From Perilla frutescens (Eukaryota > Streptophyta > Magnoliopsida > Lamiales > Lamiaceae), in assembly GCA_026008535.1 (NCBI GenBank), contig BRKX01000009.1, positions 44,389,001 to 44,453,000 of the forward strand: DNA of 64,000 nucleotides, read 5' to 3'. Position numbers and translations under genes: made by a program. The notes under the pieces were generated by a model that saw nothing but the letters and a program-made list of their open reading frames with translations, was not told the origin of the DNA and searched no databases. Below are positions 32,863 through 45,068 of this stretch, one piece after another. Every line of letters begins with the position of its first letter. Positions within the stretch are counted from its first letter, which is position 1.

Positions 32863-35322
32863 TTAGAATTCAAAGTCGTCGTCCCAATCATCTCCGGTTT
32901 GGCTCCCTCCTTCGGCTTCACTCTCCGAGCCAACTTCAATGAGCGGGCCATCCATCAAGTCGTTCCAGCGGTTCTCTTGCTTTCTTAGGTCGGCTTTGGA
33001 CTTGTCTTTCAACATTATTTGAGCTTCGAGGTGATTCGATGTCAAATTTGATCTCCGTTTGTCCAACATGTAACCGGATTCACTGAAAGCTTGCTCGACC
33101 GCAACCGTTGATGTTGGGACTCCAAAAATCTCCCTTGCCATAATTGCAAGCAAATGATACCGCTCTTGATTTCGGGACCACCACTTGAGAACATCAAAAT
33201 TTTCGGGACCTGTATTTTCATCATCGGGGGGCACAACATGGTCTTGCAAATACATATCTAATTAATTTTGACTACGCCTAGTATTTCTTCTACTTTGGAA
33301 TTTTTTTTGGAATTCTTGTAAAACACTACCACGTGAAGATGAAGTATTTAATCCTAATGAAAAAGAACTACTAGAACTTGACGAACGACTCATTGGACGA
33401 GTTATACTATCACCATATTTTAACTCATATTCTCTATAAAGTGAATATATAGACTCATAAATTTCTGTTTTAATTTCTTCAGCAAGTGGCACATATATAT
33501 CGGGATTGGAACCTGTAAAACTCATAGTAGACAAAAACTTGTAATGCATGTCAATCATATCGTCAGTAGCACTAAGTTTAAAAGTAGGATCTAATTTTTT
33601 TCAACCAAAAAAATATTAGGCACATGATCAAAATATTTAAGCCATTTTTTTACCATGGCTAGAATCATCTCTTGCAAATCGGGTTTATGACTACAAGCAT
33701 TAAATTTTGCAGCAATTAAACAACAATGATACATAAATTTGCAAATAGTAGGGTAATACACACCGGATAAATCTTTTGTTGCATATTGAAAAACTTGTAA
33801 ATGCTCCATTAATTCAATACAATCATCCCAATACGAAGATAATAAAATAAACGATTCAATATGCGTAGCAAAAAAAGAACATAATAATTCACGATATTCC
33901 AAAGTTGCAGAAAGCATTTCATAAGTAGAGTTCCACCTATCAGGCACATCTAAGTTAAAAATTTTAGGATACACACCAGCTTCCCTACAGAATTTTTCCC
34001 ACCTACGTCTAACTCTAACTCTGCCATGAATATAATCAACAGCATCACGAATAGGTTGAATTAAATTATTTAATATTCTAAGTCTATCTTGAACACATAA
34101 ATTTAAAATATGAGCAATACATCGAGTATGAAAATATTTACCATGCAAGGTTGAATTACATGCTTGAATTAATTCTCTAATATTAGCTGTATTAGCACTC
34201 GCATTATCAAAACTAATAGAAAAAATTTTATCAAGCATTTTAAATTGATTGCAAATTTTAATAATAGCCTTAGCAATATTAGCAGCACTATGTTGACAGT
34301 TAAATCTACGAAAAGCAATTAAACGTTTATTTAAATTCCATGAATAATCAATCCAATGCAATGTAACAGCAATATAATGATGACGGATAAATTTATCAGA
34401 CCAAATATCAGAACAAATGGCAACCCTATAAGGAATTTTACTAACAACACTTTTCAATTTCGACTTATATCTTATATGCAATCTTTCAAGGGTCCTAGTC
34501 ATAGTCATTCTAGGTATTCTTTGAGCACCAGGATTATAAGCAGCTTTCATACGACATTCCAAATTCATGCTATCGGCAAATTGAAGTGCTAAAGATTCTT
34601 CACAAATAAAATAACACATTTATTCCCTAGAAACTAGAAGGTCAAACCTAAAGAGTTGAGATGAGTACGGCGTACCTTCACCTTGGCTTTTGACATTTTG
34701 ACTGCTTACCGGTTGGAAGCTTGAGCACGCCCAAGTTCGACTTGATGATTATTGGTGATGTGTGACCAGTACGTCCCATAGCCTCCTCCAGTGCGAAATT
34801 TGTATTGCTTCGGACAATAGTTGCAATACAAATCAAACACACCCAGTTCATTCTTCCTTGCCACCTTTCGAAAATGAATAGTGAAGAGAACAGATTTCAG
34901 TGCCATATTTCTTGTTGGAACGGCCTTCGCCTCTTCCTCCACCTCCTCCATGTCGAGATTGATAGATGGATTTCCGTTGAAAGCACGAGATTCTTGAGAT
35001 CGTTGTAATTCTTCAAACTAGATCCATCTTGCCACTTCTTCTTCAACTTCCATTTGAGAAGTAGGATTGTTGTAAAAACCGCCACCACTTGGATCATGGT
35101 AGAAACCGCCACCACTTGGATTGTTGTAGAAACCGCTATCGGCTCCGCCATAGGGATTCACATATTCTTTAGGTTGTTGTTGTTGAAATTGAGGTGACGT
35201 CGTATCAGCATCATCAGAAATATGTACTCCAGAATGAGTACGACGATGATGACATGGAGCTTCGGAACTATCAGCAAAGCTTTGCCTTTAACCTTATCGG
35301 CTCAGCTACCTCGGCTAGACAT
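32863..35322 (-). pseudogene. hAT transposase (BED finger, RNase H-like, hAT dimerisation), broken
   Basis: The ATG at 35322 (MSSRGS) begins a Gln-rich and GGGFYNNPS-repeat N-terminus. A BED zinc finger follows (LYCNYCPKQY ... SHITNNH, about 34840-34750), then the catalytic domain (34619-33591, with CSDIWSD and DNASANTANI) and the C-terminal dimerisation domain (WWSRNQERYHLLAIMAREIF ... VAVEQAFS, about 33190-33080), ending at 32863. Lesions: a stop and frame change near the start, an in-frame TAG near 35020, a frame change near 34712, a stop just before 34619, one base missing from an A-run near 33603, and a TAA at 33262-33264. The protein is inactive, but every domain is still recognisable. 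DAYSLEEPER/RICESLEEPER-type hAT is the nearest family by motif. Confidence 0.9.
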
Positions 35323-35999
35323 GATGATTAGGGATGATAGAAAATGAGTAGAAATGAAGAAATGAAGAAATCGAAATACTTGAGACTTGAGAACTTGAGA
35401 GTTGAGATTGAGGATTGAGAGTGGAGAGAGTAACTTCGTAACTCGTAAGATTGTAACTTGTAAGAAAATTTGAATAAGAAAATGATATTGATAGAATAGA
35501 GAGAATTTGAGCATAGAGAGAGAGAGATTGAGAGTTTGGTGTGAGTGAAAATGGTAGAGGAGGTGGGGTATTTATAGGTGAAAATTGGGGAATGGGGAGA
35601 AAAATTTAAAATTTGAATTTGAAATTTTTTGAAAAAACTAACGGCCGAACCGCTGGTTTTGGAGCCCAAATCGGCAGTTTTCGGCCAAACCGCCGGTTTG
35701 GGCTCCAAAACCAGCGGTTCCACGTCACGGATCCACCTCCGTGCGTTCCTAGCCGTTGATCGAGATCATGCAGATCGTGATCTCGGCCGTTAAAATATAT
35801 ATATATATATATACACAAACCGCCGGTTAACCGTCGAAACCGGCGGTTTATTGAAATTCATCGGCCAAACCGGAACCGGACCGCCCTTTTACGGTTGACG
35901 GTTACGGTTTACAAACCGTAACCGTTCGTACGAAACCGGAACCGGCCCAAACCGCCGGTCCGGTTAATTTTGGGCACGTCTAAATTGTGCCCAAAAATA

Positions 36000-37440
36000 A
36001 TGCCATAATGTCAATCTATGACTCATATGCCATAAATTGAGTCTATGTTTTGTGCAATGTCACGTCTTTGTTCATTGTGAAGGGAATTAATGCCATTTCT
36101 TTTGTAGACCTCAAATGAGTGTGGGAACACCCTAGGAAGATGGGAAATCAAGTTAGGTGTGAGAACACCCTAGAAAGATGGGAAATCAAGTTAGGAACGC
36201 GTTGCAAAAATAATCGGGTCAATCGGACGAGAAACGAGTGAGAACGAAGCAAAACAGTGAGAGGCTGCCGGAGCTGACGTGGACTCGCGACCCTGCAGTC
36301 ACGACCGGGTCATGAATCATGGTCGCGAATTTCACTCTGGACAACTTTCTGCATGGTCGCGACAGAGAGGGGGTTCTCCTTTGTATTATTCGCGACCCCA
36401 CTCGCAAATTTTGCACTGGTCGCGAATTTTCTGCCACGTCATGCCACGTGGACTCACGACCCGAGTAACAGGCATCCTGGTCGCGAATGTGGTCGCGAAT
36501 GCAGCGGGCCTGTCCGATTTTTGACCTATTTTTGGGCTTTTCTTAACTTGGTATTTAAGGGTTTAATGCACGAAAATTCCAGACAATTCCACCTACCCAA
36601 AAGTTACCACCAGAGGTTTGCTGCAGAGAAAAGAAGACGCGAAGAACTAGATCAAAGGATTCAAGAGTGTTCAAGACCAAAGCCAATATAGAATCTCCGG
36701 GTTTTATTTACTTTATTCTTAGAATACAATGTTTACTTTGTAGATTGTTTTAGTTGTTTATTTTGCCATGGATAGCTAAAACCCTATTATTCTAGGGTTG
36801 GATTATGATTTATTTATGAAGTTCTTTTGATTTATTTTATTTTGGTGTCTATGATTTGATTATGTTTTGAGTATTCCTGTTTTTCTCTGTATTATTTACC
36901 TGATCACTAAATGATACAATTTGATGTGTTAATCCATAATTCGAGAGATGAGTTTTAACACAAGATCTGGAATAATTAACTGGTTAGTCAATACCACTCG
37001 AGAGAGTTGCGATTAATTTAGAGAACAATAAATCTTTAGAACCATTAGGAGTTGCATAATAGGTATTGAACGGAGACGTTAATATTTGTTGTGTGATCTA
37101 TAATCTAGGCACTTCGAGAGAAGGTTTAGAATACATGCGTGATTATTCTAGCATGATTTAAATCCCAACATAGACACTAAATGAATTAATTAAGAGAATG
37201 GATTAAATAATGAGTATCCAATCCTAGAATGCGTCTTTTTCTCTAGTGTTTGATTTTTCTGTGTTGATTTCTTTTGTGGTAATTTAGTTTGTTTATTAAT
37301 TTTAGTTTTTAACTAGTTAAATTCAACCATGTTTTATAGTCTAGATAACTGCGAGGGATTAAACTGAATAACTAGTAGATTAATTATTAAATCCCTGTGG
37401 ATACGATACTCTTGTTCACCACTGTCCTATAAGCCTCGCT
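36000..37440. repeat. LTR-like sequence, probably Ty3/gypsy (Athila/Tat type)
   Basis: The sequence has no gene. It contains two tandem 38-base units (36119-36193, GAACACCCTAG...GAAATCAAGTTAGG), a GC-rich block with many TCGCGACC/TCGCGAAT motifs (36280-36510), and ends with ATCCCTGTGGATACGATACT near 37391, which resembles the end of long Athila/Tat-type LTRs or leaders. The 30-base landmark around GTCAATCTATGACTCATATG near 36010 recurs at 62079. Exact LTR ends were not found. Confidence 0.4.
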
Positions 37441-37640
37441 GTACACTTCCAGTTTAGGTGAAAATAAATACCGAACATGCAGCAACTGTATATCTCATTT
37501 TGCGGGAAAGAAATTTGTTGATATTTGAGGGTAAGGTGTTCAAACCTGGAGAACTGGTGGCAAAGATTAAGACACAAGTATATATGCATTTTTTCGCAGT
37601 GTTCCCCCATGAGAAGGTAATTGACCATATTGGCCGTTAG
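37440..37640 (+). pseudogene. Possible non-LTR (LINE) reverse transcriptase C-terminal remnant
   Basis: An open stretch ending at 37640 reads ILRERNLLIFEGKVFKPGEL..., which resembles the C-terminal region of plant LINE reverse transcriptases (xxERNxRxFEGK pattern). No catalytic YADD block, endonuclease or poly(A) tail was recognised, so the call rests on one short motif. Confidence 0.35.
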
Positions 37641-39530
37641 ATTTGGGGGTCTCGTGCTGCCCCTTTCCTTGTTGTCTTAGGGATGTGTGTGTGATTTTCC
37701 TTTTTTTGTAGTCCTCCTTGGGTACTCTTTCCTTTTCATGAGTCTTTTTTTCCCTAAAGGGTTTTTGACTCATGAAAAGGTTTTAACGAGGTCCATCCCA
37801 TCACATTTTGGGGTTATGATGGCTAGGGATATGACCTTACATATCTCCTCATACCACATCGTGTGGTTGTTGATTTGGTTGGCTCATTTTTGCTGGGCCA
37901 AGACTATCATGGTAAACCTTTTTGGTTTAGTTGTTGTCGTAGCCTGGGGAATGTCCTTATTTATTGATAACTCCATTTATTTCGTGTTTTTATGGGCATT
38001 TTGTTCGTCATAAATGTCATTTTTTAGTTTATTTTGAGTTGAAAAGAACCAGGTTGGGGTCAAGGGCACTTCAGGAGGTCGAGTCTGGCGAAAGAGGCAT
38101 TTTGCCTAGCATTTCAAGTACAATCCAAGCCATAAAAATCATTCAGAGGCACATGGAACTTTTTCAACATTCATCCTACATTCGGAAGGAATAATGGGCA
38201 TATCAGAGATGAATGAAGCTGACTGTATGATGCCATGCCCACATTGCTCGTGCAGACTCGACCAAAGGCCTGAAATGGGCACATGCGGGAAAATCGGAAT
38301 TTAGTTGGAGTAAAGGAGGCGTAAAGAGTAGATGCAGATCCGATGAGAGTTTGAGTGAAGCTGGACTTCTAGGAGGCGTGATAATTAAGAGATAAACTCA
38401 ATCCCTAAAAAATAGGGATTTGATCAATGAACTGGATAATGTTTATCCAGTCAGTTATGATGAGCACGCCAAACCCAAAAGCCAGTTGAAGGCCCCCCGT
38501 TTGTGGGGAAAATTCGAATTCGGAAATGTATCTATTTAAACTTATTTTATTTTCTGGAAATGTACACTTGGGAAGTCGAAACACTGATACAATATTTCAT
38601 TTTCTGCACTTTAAATTATCATTTTATTTTTGTAAGCTGCCAAGGTAGCAAGCACAATCCAATAGGCCTTATGCCTTTAGAATTTAGGAATCGTTTTGAT
38701 GCTCAACGTTGGTGTTGAGTCTTTAATCAATTTAATTCAGTAAGTTCTTTACTTTAAATTATGTCTTAAAATTCTGTAAGTTTAATTTTATCTAGCATGC
38801 GTGGCTAGATCTTTAATTCCGGTATTTGAGCGATAGAAAATGATTTAAGTTAAAACTGGACTCGTGAGGCTGAATGAGCATATTAATGTATGAAAGGTTT
38901 TTGCCCTTTTTTGGCCTTCTTCCATGTGAGTGCGTGTCTGAAATGCCCAATATGGCTGATCACTCATTAGACATAGAGGGCACACTACTGTTAATTGAAT
39001 TGACGAATCGTGACTGTGTGTTGATTCATCATCTAGTAATTAGGAAATCGGTGGGTTATTGTGGGCACACGAGGAATCGGTAAACACAATAAACTTAGGT
39101 TCGTGTAGGGCACACTGCTATCTATTCATTTACATCTCTTTGGGGAACTGGGGGGTGGGTGATAGGTTAGGGGTTTACTTGACGAGAAATCGCTTTTAAG
39201 CCTAATATGAAAGGATGAATGAAGAGATGCAGAGAGGAATCCGATCTCCATAACTGGGTGACTTAGTAATGCATGAAAATCGGTGTACCCATGATCGAGT
39301 AGTAGTTTAGATTTAAACCAAATTCTAGTTCAAATATCGGAACCTTTTGTTATTTGATATTCTCTTTATATTTGGTTTGCAGATTTAATTTCAGTAAGGT
39401 GACAACAAAACCAACCCTCTTTTATGATTGGTTACTCGAAGGTGGAATCACATCAGCTCTTTGTGGGATCGACCTGTACTCACGAGCTAGCTACGCTCGC
39501 TGTGGGCACATGAGCATATAAATTTATTTT
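37641..39530. other. Retroelement-like debris, no gene seen
   Basis: No frame is credible. The sequence near 39455-39485 (CTCTTTGTGGGATCGACCTG) resembles the 3' part of Athila/Tat-type gypsy LTRs, so this is probably old LTR material. A boundary or target duplication could not be found. Confidence 0.35.
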
Positions 39531-39970
39531 GAACACGAAACGACCACGCGTCATTATCTATATTTTGGCTTCACCTATCCTAGATAGTAGGAGAGGCCTT
39601 GTTTTATTATTTACTTCTCATATCCTAAATAGTAGGAGATCCAGTTGCTTAAGATTTTGTTCTAGCTCATTGTTTTGTATGAGCTTAGTTTGTTCACCCC
39701 CTCCCCTATTGCCTGAATTTATTCACCGTAATTGTTTCCCCCTTGAACTTGTCTGAGGGTTGAGTTTTCGTAATTATTTTACAATTATCTTTTATTCTAT
39801 TCCACGATTTTACCTATAAAAAACGTTAAGGAAACTAAAATGACTCACTTTTTGAGAAAATTATTGTTATATTCTAAAATATGCGTGCCTTAAAATTAAT
39901 AAAAAAAAATTCTGTTATAGAAATATATTTGTAGTGAGCATAAACATAAATTATTATTACTGAATTTATC

Positions 39971-40019
<49 letters not shown>

Positions 40020-40556
40020 CACACTAGACTATTTATAGAAAAACTTGATACATGAGATTCTTACATCTAAGCAATGACTTGGACGCTAACCTGGATAGTT
40101 GGCATATTTCAAGAAATTGCCTTCAGTTAACTCCACGTGGCTATATCATCTAAATGAGGTGTCCACCATATTGATCCATAATAAAATCAAATTTAAAAAC
40201 AATGGATTGGATTTATGGATATCTAGAGGCTGACTATAATTTATATGTGATAATTGACAAGCAATTCTCAATTATTGAAAACTCTTTCGGCCGAACATAT
40301 CATTTATTTATATTTTAATATAAATGACATATTTTAGATCCTTATAAAATTGTATATTATAATGTAGACACTAGACAACATGACCCATAAAAATTAATGC
40401 TGGTATATATATTCTTTTCAGATATTGTCGCGTGCGTTTGTGTTGTGTTACTTTTTTTTTTTTTTGAAGGAATTACGTTAATTGTTTTAAATTATCCCAT
40501 AAATTAATTAGATGTATATACGAACTAAGAAAAATAAAGATTATTAGATTAATTGA
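39531..40556. other. AT-rich spacer with (TA)n array, no gene seen
   Basis: It contains a (TA)n microsatellite at 39974-40017 of roughly 22 units. I see no gene, RNA or transposon end. Confidence 0.5.
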
Positions 40557-40565
40557 CAAAAAAAA

Positions 40566-41386
40566 GGCCAAATGTATATTTATGTCCTGAACTTTGACAC
40601 ATTTTTTAAAAATGTCCTGAACTTTAAATAATACCAAAATATGTCCTGAACTTTAACATTTTTTTTAAAAATATCATGAACTTTGACCTTTGTCTAAAAA
40701 TGACCCGAACTTATAAATAATAAAAAAAAATGTCCTGAACTTTCCAAAATTTTTTTTCAAAAATGTCCTGAACTTTCCAATTTTTTTTTTCAAAAATGTC
40801 ATGAGATTCAATTTTCGGCGGTGGATTAGTAACGAGGCATACCAAAATCTAACATGCCAAAGTAACGTGAACTTCGTAATTTTTTTAAAATAAATAAATA
40901 ATGACGACATTATTTTCCGTTTTCATCTCCAAAACTGTAACTTTTCATTCCAACAAATGTCTCATACCAATCCAATTTGAAGAGAAAAAAATGTTTTATT
41001 TTCACTCATTTTGAAATTCTCAATCCTAATGGAAAAAAGAAAATTAAATGATTTCTTCTTATTCTCCCCAAATCTCAATCTGAACAGAATCAATCCGATT
41101 TACAGAAAAAAATTGTATACCCTTTAAATTGAGATTTAAAAAAAAATTATATTTCACTTTGACACGCTGGACTCTGGTATGCCTCGTCATTAATCTGAAA
41201 CTGAAAATTAAATCCTATGACATTTTTTCAAAAAAGTGAAAAGTTCAGGACATTTTTGTTATTATTTGAAGTTCAAAACATTTTTAGAAAAAATGTCAAA
41301 GTTCAGGACATATTTTAGTATTATTTGAAGTTCGGGACATTTTTAGAAAAAAGGTCAAAGTTCGGAACATAAGTATATATTTGGCC
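40566..41386. mobile_element. Mutator-type MITE, long TIR, perfect 9-bp target duplication
   Basis: The left arm GGCCAAATGTATATTTATGT and the reversed right arm GGCCAAATATATACTTATGT continue as an inverted repeat for about 150 bases, built of repeated TGTCCTGAACTTTGAC-like motifs. Both ends are flanked by CAAAAAAAA (40557-40565 and 41387-41395). The 821-base element has no gene. Duplication length and long TIR point to a Mutator-like MITE. Confidence 0.85.
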
Positions 41387-41395
41387 CAAAAAAAA

Positions 41396-42316
41396 GAAGC
41401 AGTACGGTCTCATGTATAGAGTTAACACTAGCTTTCCTCTCATCAAATTGCATTAATTCTATGAAATTAATTTAAGTACACTTTTTTTTAAAAGTACAGT
41501 CATTGGTGCCTTTTTTAGGGGTTGAATATGTATAATGTACGTAATAAGTTTGAATACTTGATTTGTGCGCCTCATAGCTTTAAATGTTCATATTGGTATA
41601 AATAAATACTAGCATATCTTGGTGAGATACACGGGAACATTTTATTGATATCAAGTTTTAATAATTATTGTACTAATATAATTTATATCTTTGTATATAA
41701 CTCATGTCAAGATAATTTAAATAATTACCTTTTCTCAATCAATTTGTACGTCTGTGTACAAAAAAAATTGTGGAAATAAAGATAAATAATATATAAGAAT
41801 ATTTGTTAAATTTTATTTTATTGTGAATTGTAAAGAAATATCAAACTATATATATAAACATTATGTCGATTAAAATATTTATATATAGTGAAAATATGTA
41901 ATATTTGTCATATAAATAATGTCAATTTTATTCTAGAAGCATTAATTAAACCTTTAAACATAGCTGATGCATATCTTTTTTTAATATATTTTAAATCTTA
42001 ATTTTCTTGAGCGTAACTATTAGAAAAATGGTTAATTCTTTTGAGATAAAATAATTTTTAGTCCTCATAATTTCAAGATTTTTCTTTCATATCTAAAATA
42101 TGTTATTCTAATTTTGTAATATTAAGTAATTTAATATAGAATATTGATCGTACAATGAGCAACATATAATTCATAATATACACGTTTGGAAAAAAAATAT
42201 TATTAATAAAATTTAATGGATACAAATTTTTGAAATACTTTTTTATACTTGGCACGTAAATTAAATTGTAGATGGTGTACTATATATATAGTTATGACTA
42301 TTGAAGATGAACATTA
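41396..42316. other. AT-rich spacer, no gene seen
   Basis: Strongly AT-rich, with only chance frames. Nothing else was recognised. Confidence 0.5.
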
Positions 42317-43560
42317 TTGTTGGAAAATTTTGATTTAATAAATTGAGCCGTGACTCATTTTATCTGATTTTTGGTGATCGGGTTATTTAATTTTGGAGGA
42401 ATTAAATAGTGTACGATTAATTTATATTTGCAGTAGATAATCGTAGTATTTTTATTTTCTCAAATCTGATTTTTGGTGAGTGAGACTGAATTCTTAACTT
42501 AGTTAAGAGGTGTATTTAAGTGCATTAACACTTAACTAAAATATCAAAGGGCACAAGGATGTGGACATTAACACTTAACTAAAATATCAAAGGGCACAAG
42601 GATGTGGACCATGAGCCCACACGCGCGCGCTCGTGCCCGGTCTTAGTCTCGATCTCGTTCTCGGACTTAGATCTTGACAATTGGACTTTGGGCGTACACG
42701 GGCTTTCGGGGCCTAGCCGTTATGATTTTATGGTTCGGAAACTGACGGGTTGTGGAGCGGGTCGGTAGCGGTTCTATGGGTTGGACGCTCAGTCCCCGGG
42801 TCGCGAGTGCACTTGATGGTGCATGTCCGACTTGAATTGTGTAACTCCTACCTGGAGCTGGTGGAGTTAAGAGGCTTCATGTGTGTAACTCCCATCTGCA
42901 GCTGGTGGAGTTAGTGAGGCTGGAGTGTAACCGCAAGTAATTCCTAAGGGAGTCAAAGTTTGCAGTTGCCTTGGACACATGTCGGAATCCGTGGGGACAA
43001 AGGACACCTGTCGGGATCTGCAGGAGCTGGAGGCTGTAACTCCTGGAGGGGCTTGATGACAGAGCTGTAACTCCTGGATGTTACACTACCTGGTTTGAAT
43101 GCCCTCAAACCCTAGTTGTCCCCTACAGTGGAAGTGTGCCTATAAATAGGACATTCCAACATGCAAACCATGTTACATTCTACAGAAGTTTCAATCATAT
43201 TGCCTACATAAGATTCTTTCATGTCTTAGCTCCTTGTTCTCGACGTTAGCTAGTTCACCGGAACCTTGCCGGATTTGTGGTGCTACTACTGGAAGGACGA
43301 AAACCGTTTCATCTTTGAGAGATGATCCGCCTAATCGTGAGCACTAGTCGGGGTGTATTTATCTTACGGAGAGAGGTCCCATCGACTCGGCTTGCTGAAA
43401 TCCGATTCCAATTCCAGTTTGTTTACATTTGTTCTTTACAATTTATTGTATCACTTCTAGTTCTACTCTTTCTTCTTCTCGTGTACTTCAGATTTACCAA
43501 TTCCAGAAGCTGTAATTATACTCTATCACTAACAATCGCAAGATAAATAACAATTCAACA
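42317..43560 (+). repeat. 5' LTR of a truncated copia element
   Basis: The sequence begins TGTTGGAAAATTTTGATTTA and probably ends near AACAATTCAACA, about 1.24 kb. It has a TATA box (TGCCTATAAATAGG at about 43138-43151). Internal duplicated pieces occur (AACACTTAACTAAAATATCA twice at 42525-42620, and several GTGTAACTCC motifs). A gag ATG follows at 43576, too close for a normal primer site, so the exact LTR end is uncertain. The element's 3' half is missing. Confidence 0.65.
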
Positions 43561-43575
43561 ATTACCTTTGCTGGA

Positions 43576-44821
43576 ATGGTGATATCATCGACTGTCGTTG
43601 CATCCACGATGACCATTCCCCATTGCCAAGCTAAGAAGCTGGAGAAGTTCTACGGTTTGGACTTCAAGAGGTGGTAGGAAAATATGCTCTTCTACCTGAC
43701 CACCTTGGGAGTTGCAAGCTACATCAAAGAAGATACTCCAGTGATTGCTGAAAACGAGCCGGACATCAAAAAACGAATGGCATATGATCAATGGATCAAT
43801 GGATATTTCCTTTGTAAAAATTATGTATTGAATTGTTTAGTAGATAGTTTATATTCTGTATACGAAAATGTAACTAGTGCTAAAGAACTGTGGAAAACAT
43901 TAGAAAAGAAGTACAAAACGGAGGATGCCGGAACTAAAAAGTTTGTGGTGGCAAAGTTCCTCGATTACAAAATGGTGGACACTCGGTCAGTGATGGATCA
44001 AGAGCAAGAGCTTTAGCTCATTGTGCACGAAGTTCATGCTGAAGGGATGGTCCTTCCTGATTCTTTCACTGTTGCTGCAGTGATTGAAAAGTTGCCACAT
44101 TGTTAGAAGGACTTCAAGAGCTATCTCAAGTACAAGCAAAATGAGATGACTCTTGAAGACCTTATGGTTAAGCTTTGAATCGAAGCTAATAACCGAAAAG
44201 CGGATCTGAGACCATGAGTCCCAAGGCCAAGACTAACTTGATGGAACGTGTTGGACCATCAAATAGCAACAAAAGGAAGTGCCCAGGTCAAGTTGACAAA
44301 TAGAAGAAGCCAATGATGAAGTTCAACGGTAACTGCTTCAATTGTGACAAGTCGGGGTACATGTCCAAACATTGCACGGCTCCGAAGAAGAAGAGTACCA
44401 ATTATGGTTCACACATGGCGGAACACAACAACAAAGACAAAGGCAAAGCACGTCAAGATGATTGAGATGACGATGATTTGGCTGCGGTTGTGTTTGAAGC
44501 CAACCACGTGGACCACCCGAGAGAGTGGTTTGTTGACACTGGGGCCACTTGTCATGTTTGCTTTGACAAGGGCTCATTTGCTACCTACAAGGCTGTTGAA
44601 GGTAGAAAGTTGCACATGCGTAACCAAGCCTCGTCTGAAGTGGCTGGTGTGGGCAACGTGATTTTGAAGTTAACTTCAAGCCAAGAGCTAACTCTGAAGG
44701 ATATGCTGCATGTCCCGGACATTCGTAAAAATCTGATTTCGGGCTCGCGATTAGTCAACCATGGTTTTAGACTAGTGTTTGAGTCTGAAAAATTTATTTT
44801 GAGCAAGTACGGAAGGTTCCT
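43576..44821 (+). pseudogene. copia gag and protease, broken and truncated
   Basis: Gag starts at 43576 and stays in one frame to about 44215 but has stops at 43675, 44014, 44104 and 44176 (TAG or TGA where Gln, Trp or Arg would be expected). Zinc-knuckle remnants lie near 44335-44380. Protease follows in another frame (44478 on) with WFVDTGATCHVC, an intact D-T-G site. The frame stops at 44821, where the LTR of another copia element begins. No integrase or reverse transcriptase of this element was found further on. Confidence 0.8.
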
Positions 44822-45008
44822 TGTGTTAGATGATATTATCTTGATTCTAATGTATTATATATATCTTTTCGTATATTCCTTTCCTAGATTAGTTTTAGTG
44901 TAATCTCTTCCATATTTGTAGTGTCTGCTCTATAGCCTTGTACAATATATACTGTAGTTTTGTCATTGAAATAAATAAGAAAATATTTTAAAAATCTTCA
45001 TTCTCTAT
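44822..45008 (+). repeat. Short 5' LTR of a second copia element (Ale/Retrofit-like)
   Basis: About 187 bases beginning TGTGTTAGATGATATTATCT and ending before a primer site TGGTATCACAG at 45010-45020. Short LTRs of this kind are usual for the Ale/Retrofit lineage. It interrupts the protease of the preceding copia element. Confidence 0.7.
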
Positions 45009-45009
45009 A

Positions 45010-45020
45010 TGGTATCACAG
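45010..45020 (+). promoter_or_regulatory. Primer-binding site of second copia element
   Basis: TGGTATCACAG lies next to the LTR end. It differs by one base from the standard initiator tRNA-Met complement TGGTATCAGAG. Confidence 0.7.
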
Positions 45021-45068
45021 TCATCGATCCTAATCGACCCCCGCTGCAAACACTCATCCTCCTCTCTC

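Larger units (their letters stand above)
32065..35982 (-). mobile_element. hAT transposon, nearly complete, 3.9 kb
   Basis: The ends are TAGAGATGCCCA and, reversed, TAGACGTGCCCA (10 of 12 identical), flanked by AATTGGGC (32057-32064) and AATTGTGC (35983-35990), an 8-bp target duplication with one difference. GC-rich subterminal repeats built on ACCGCCGGTT and GGAACCGGAACC fill about 200 bases at each end. A single transposase gene lies on the minus strand. This is the most complete DNA transposon in the window, but its transposase is broken. Confidence 0.92.
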
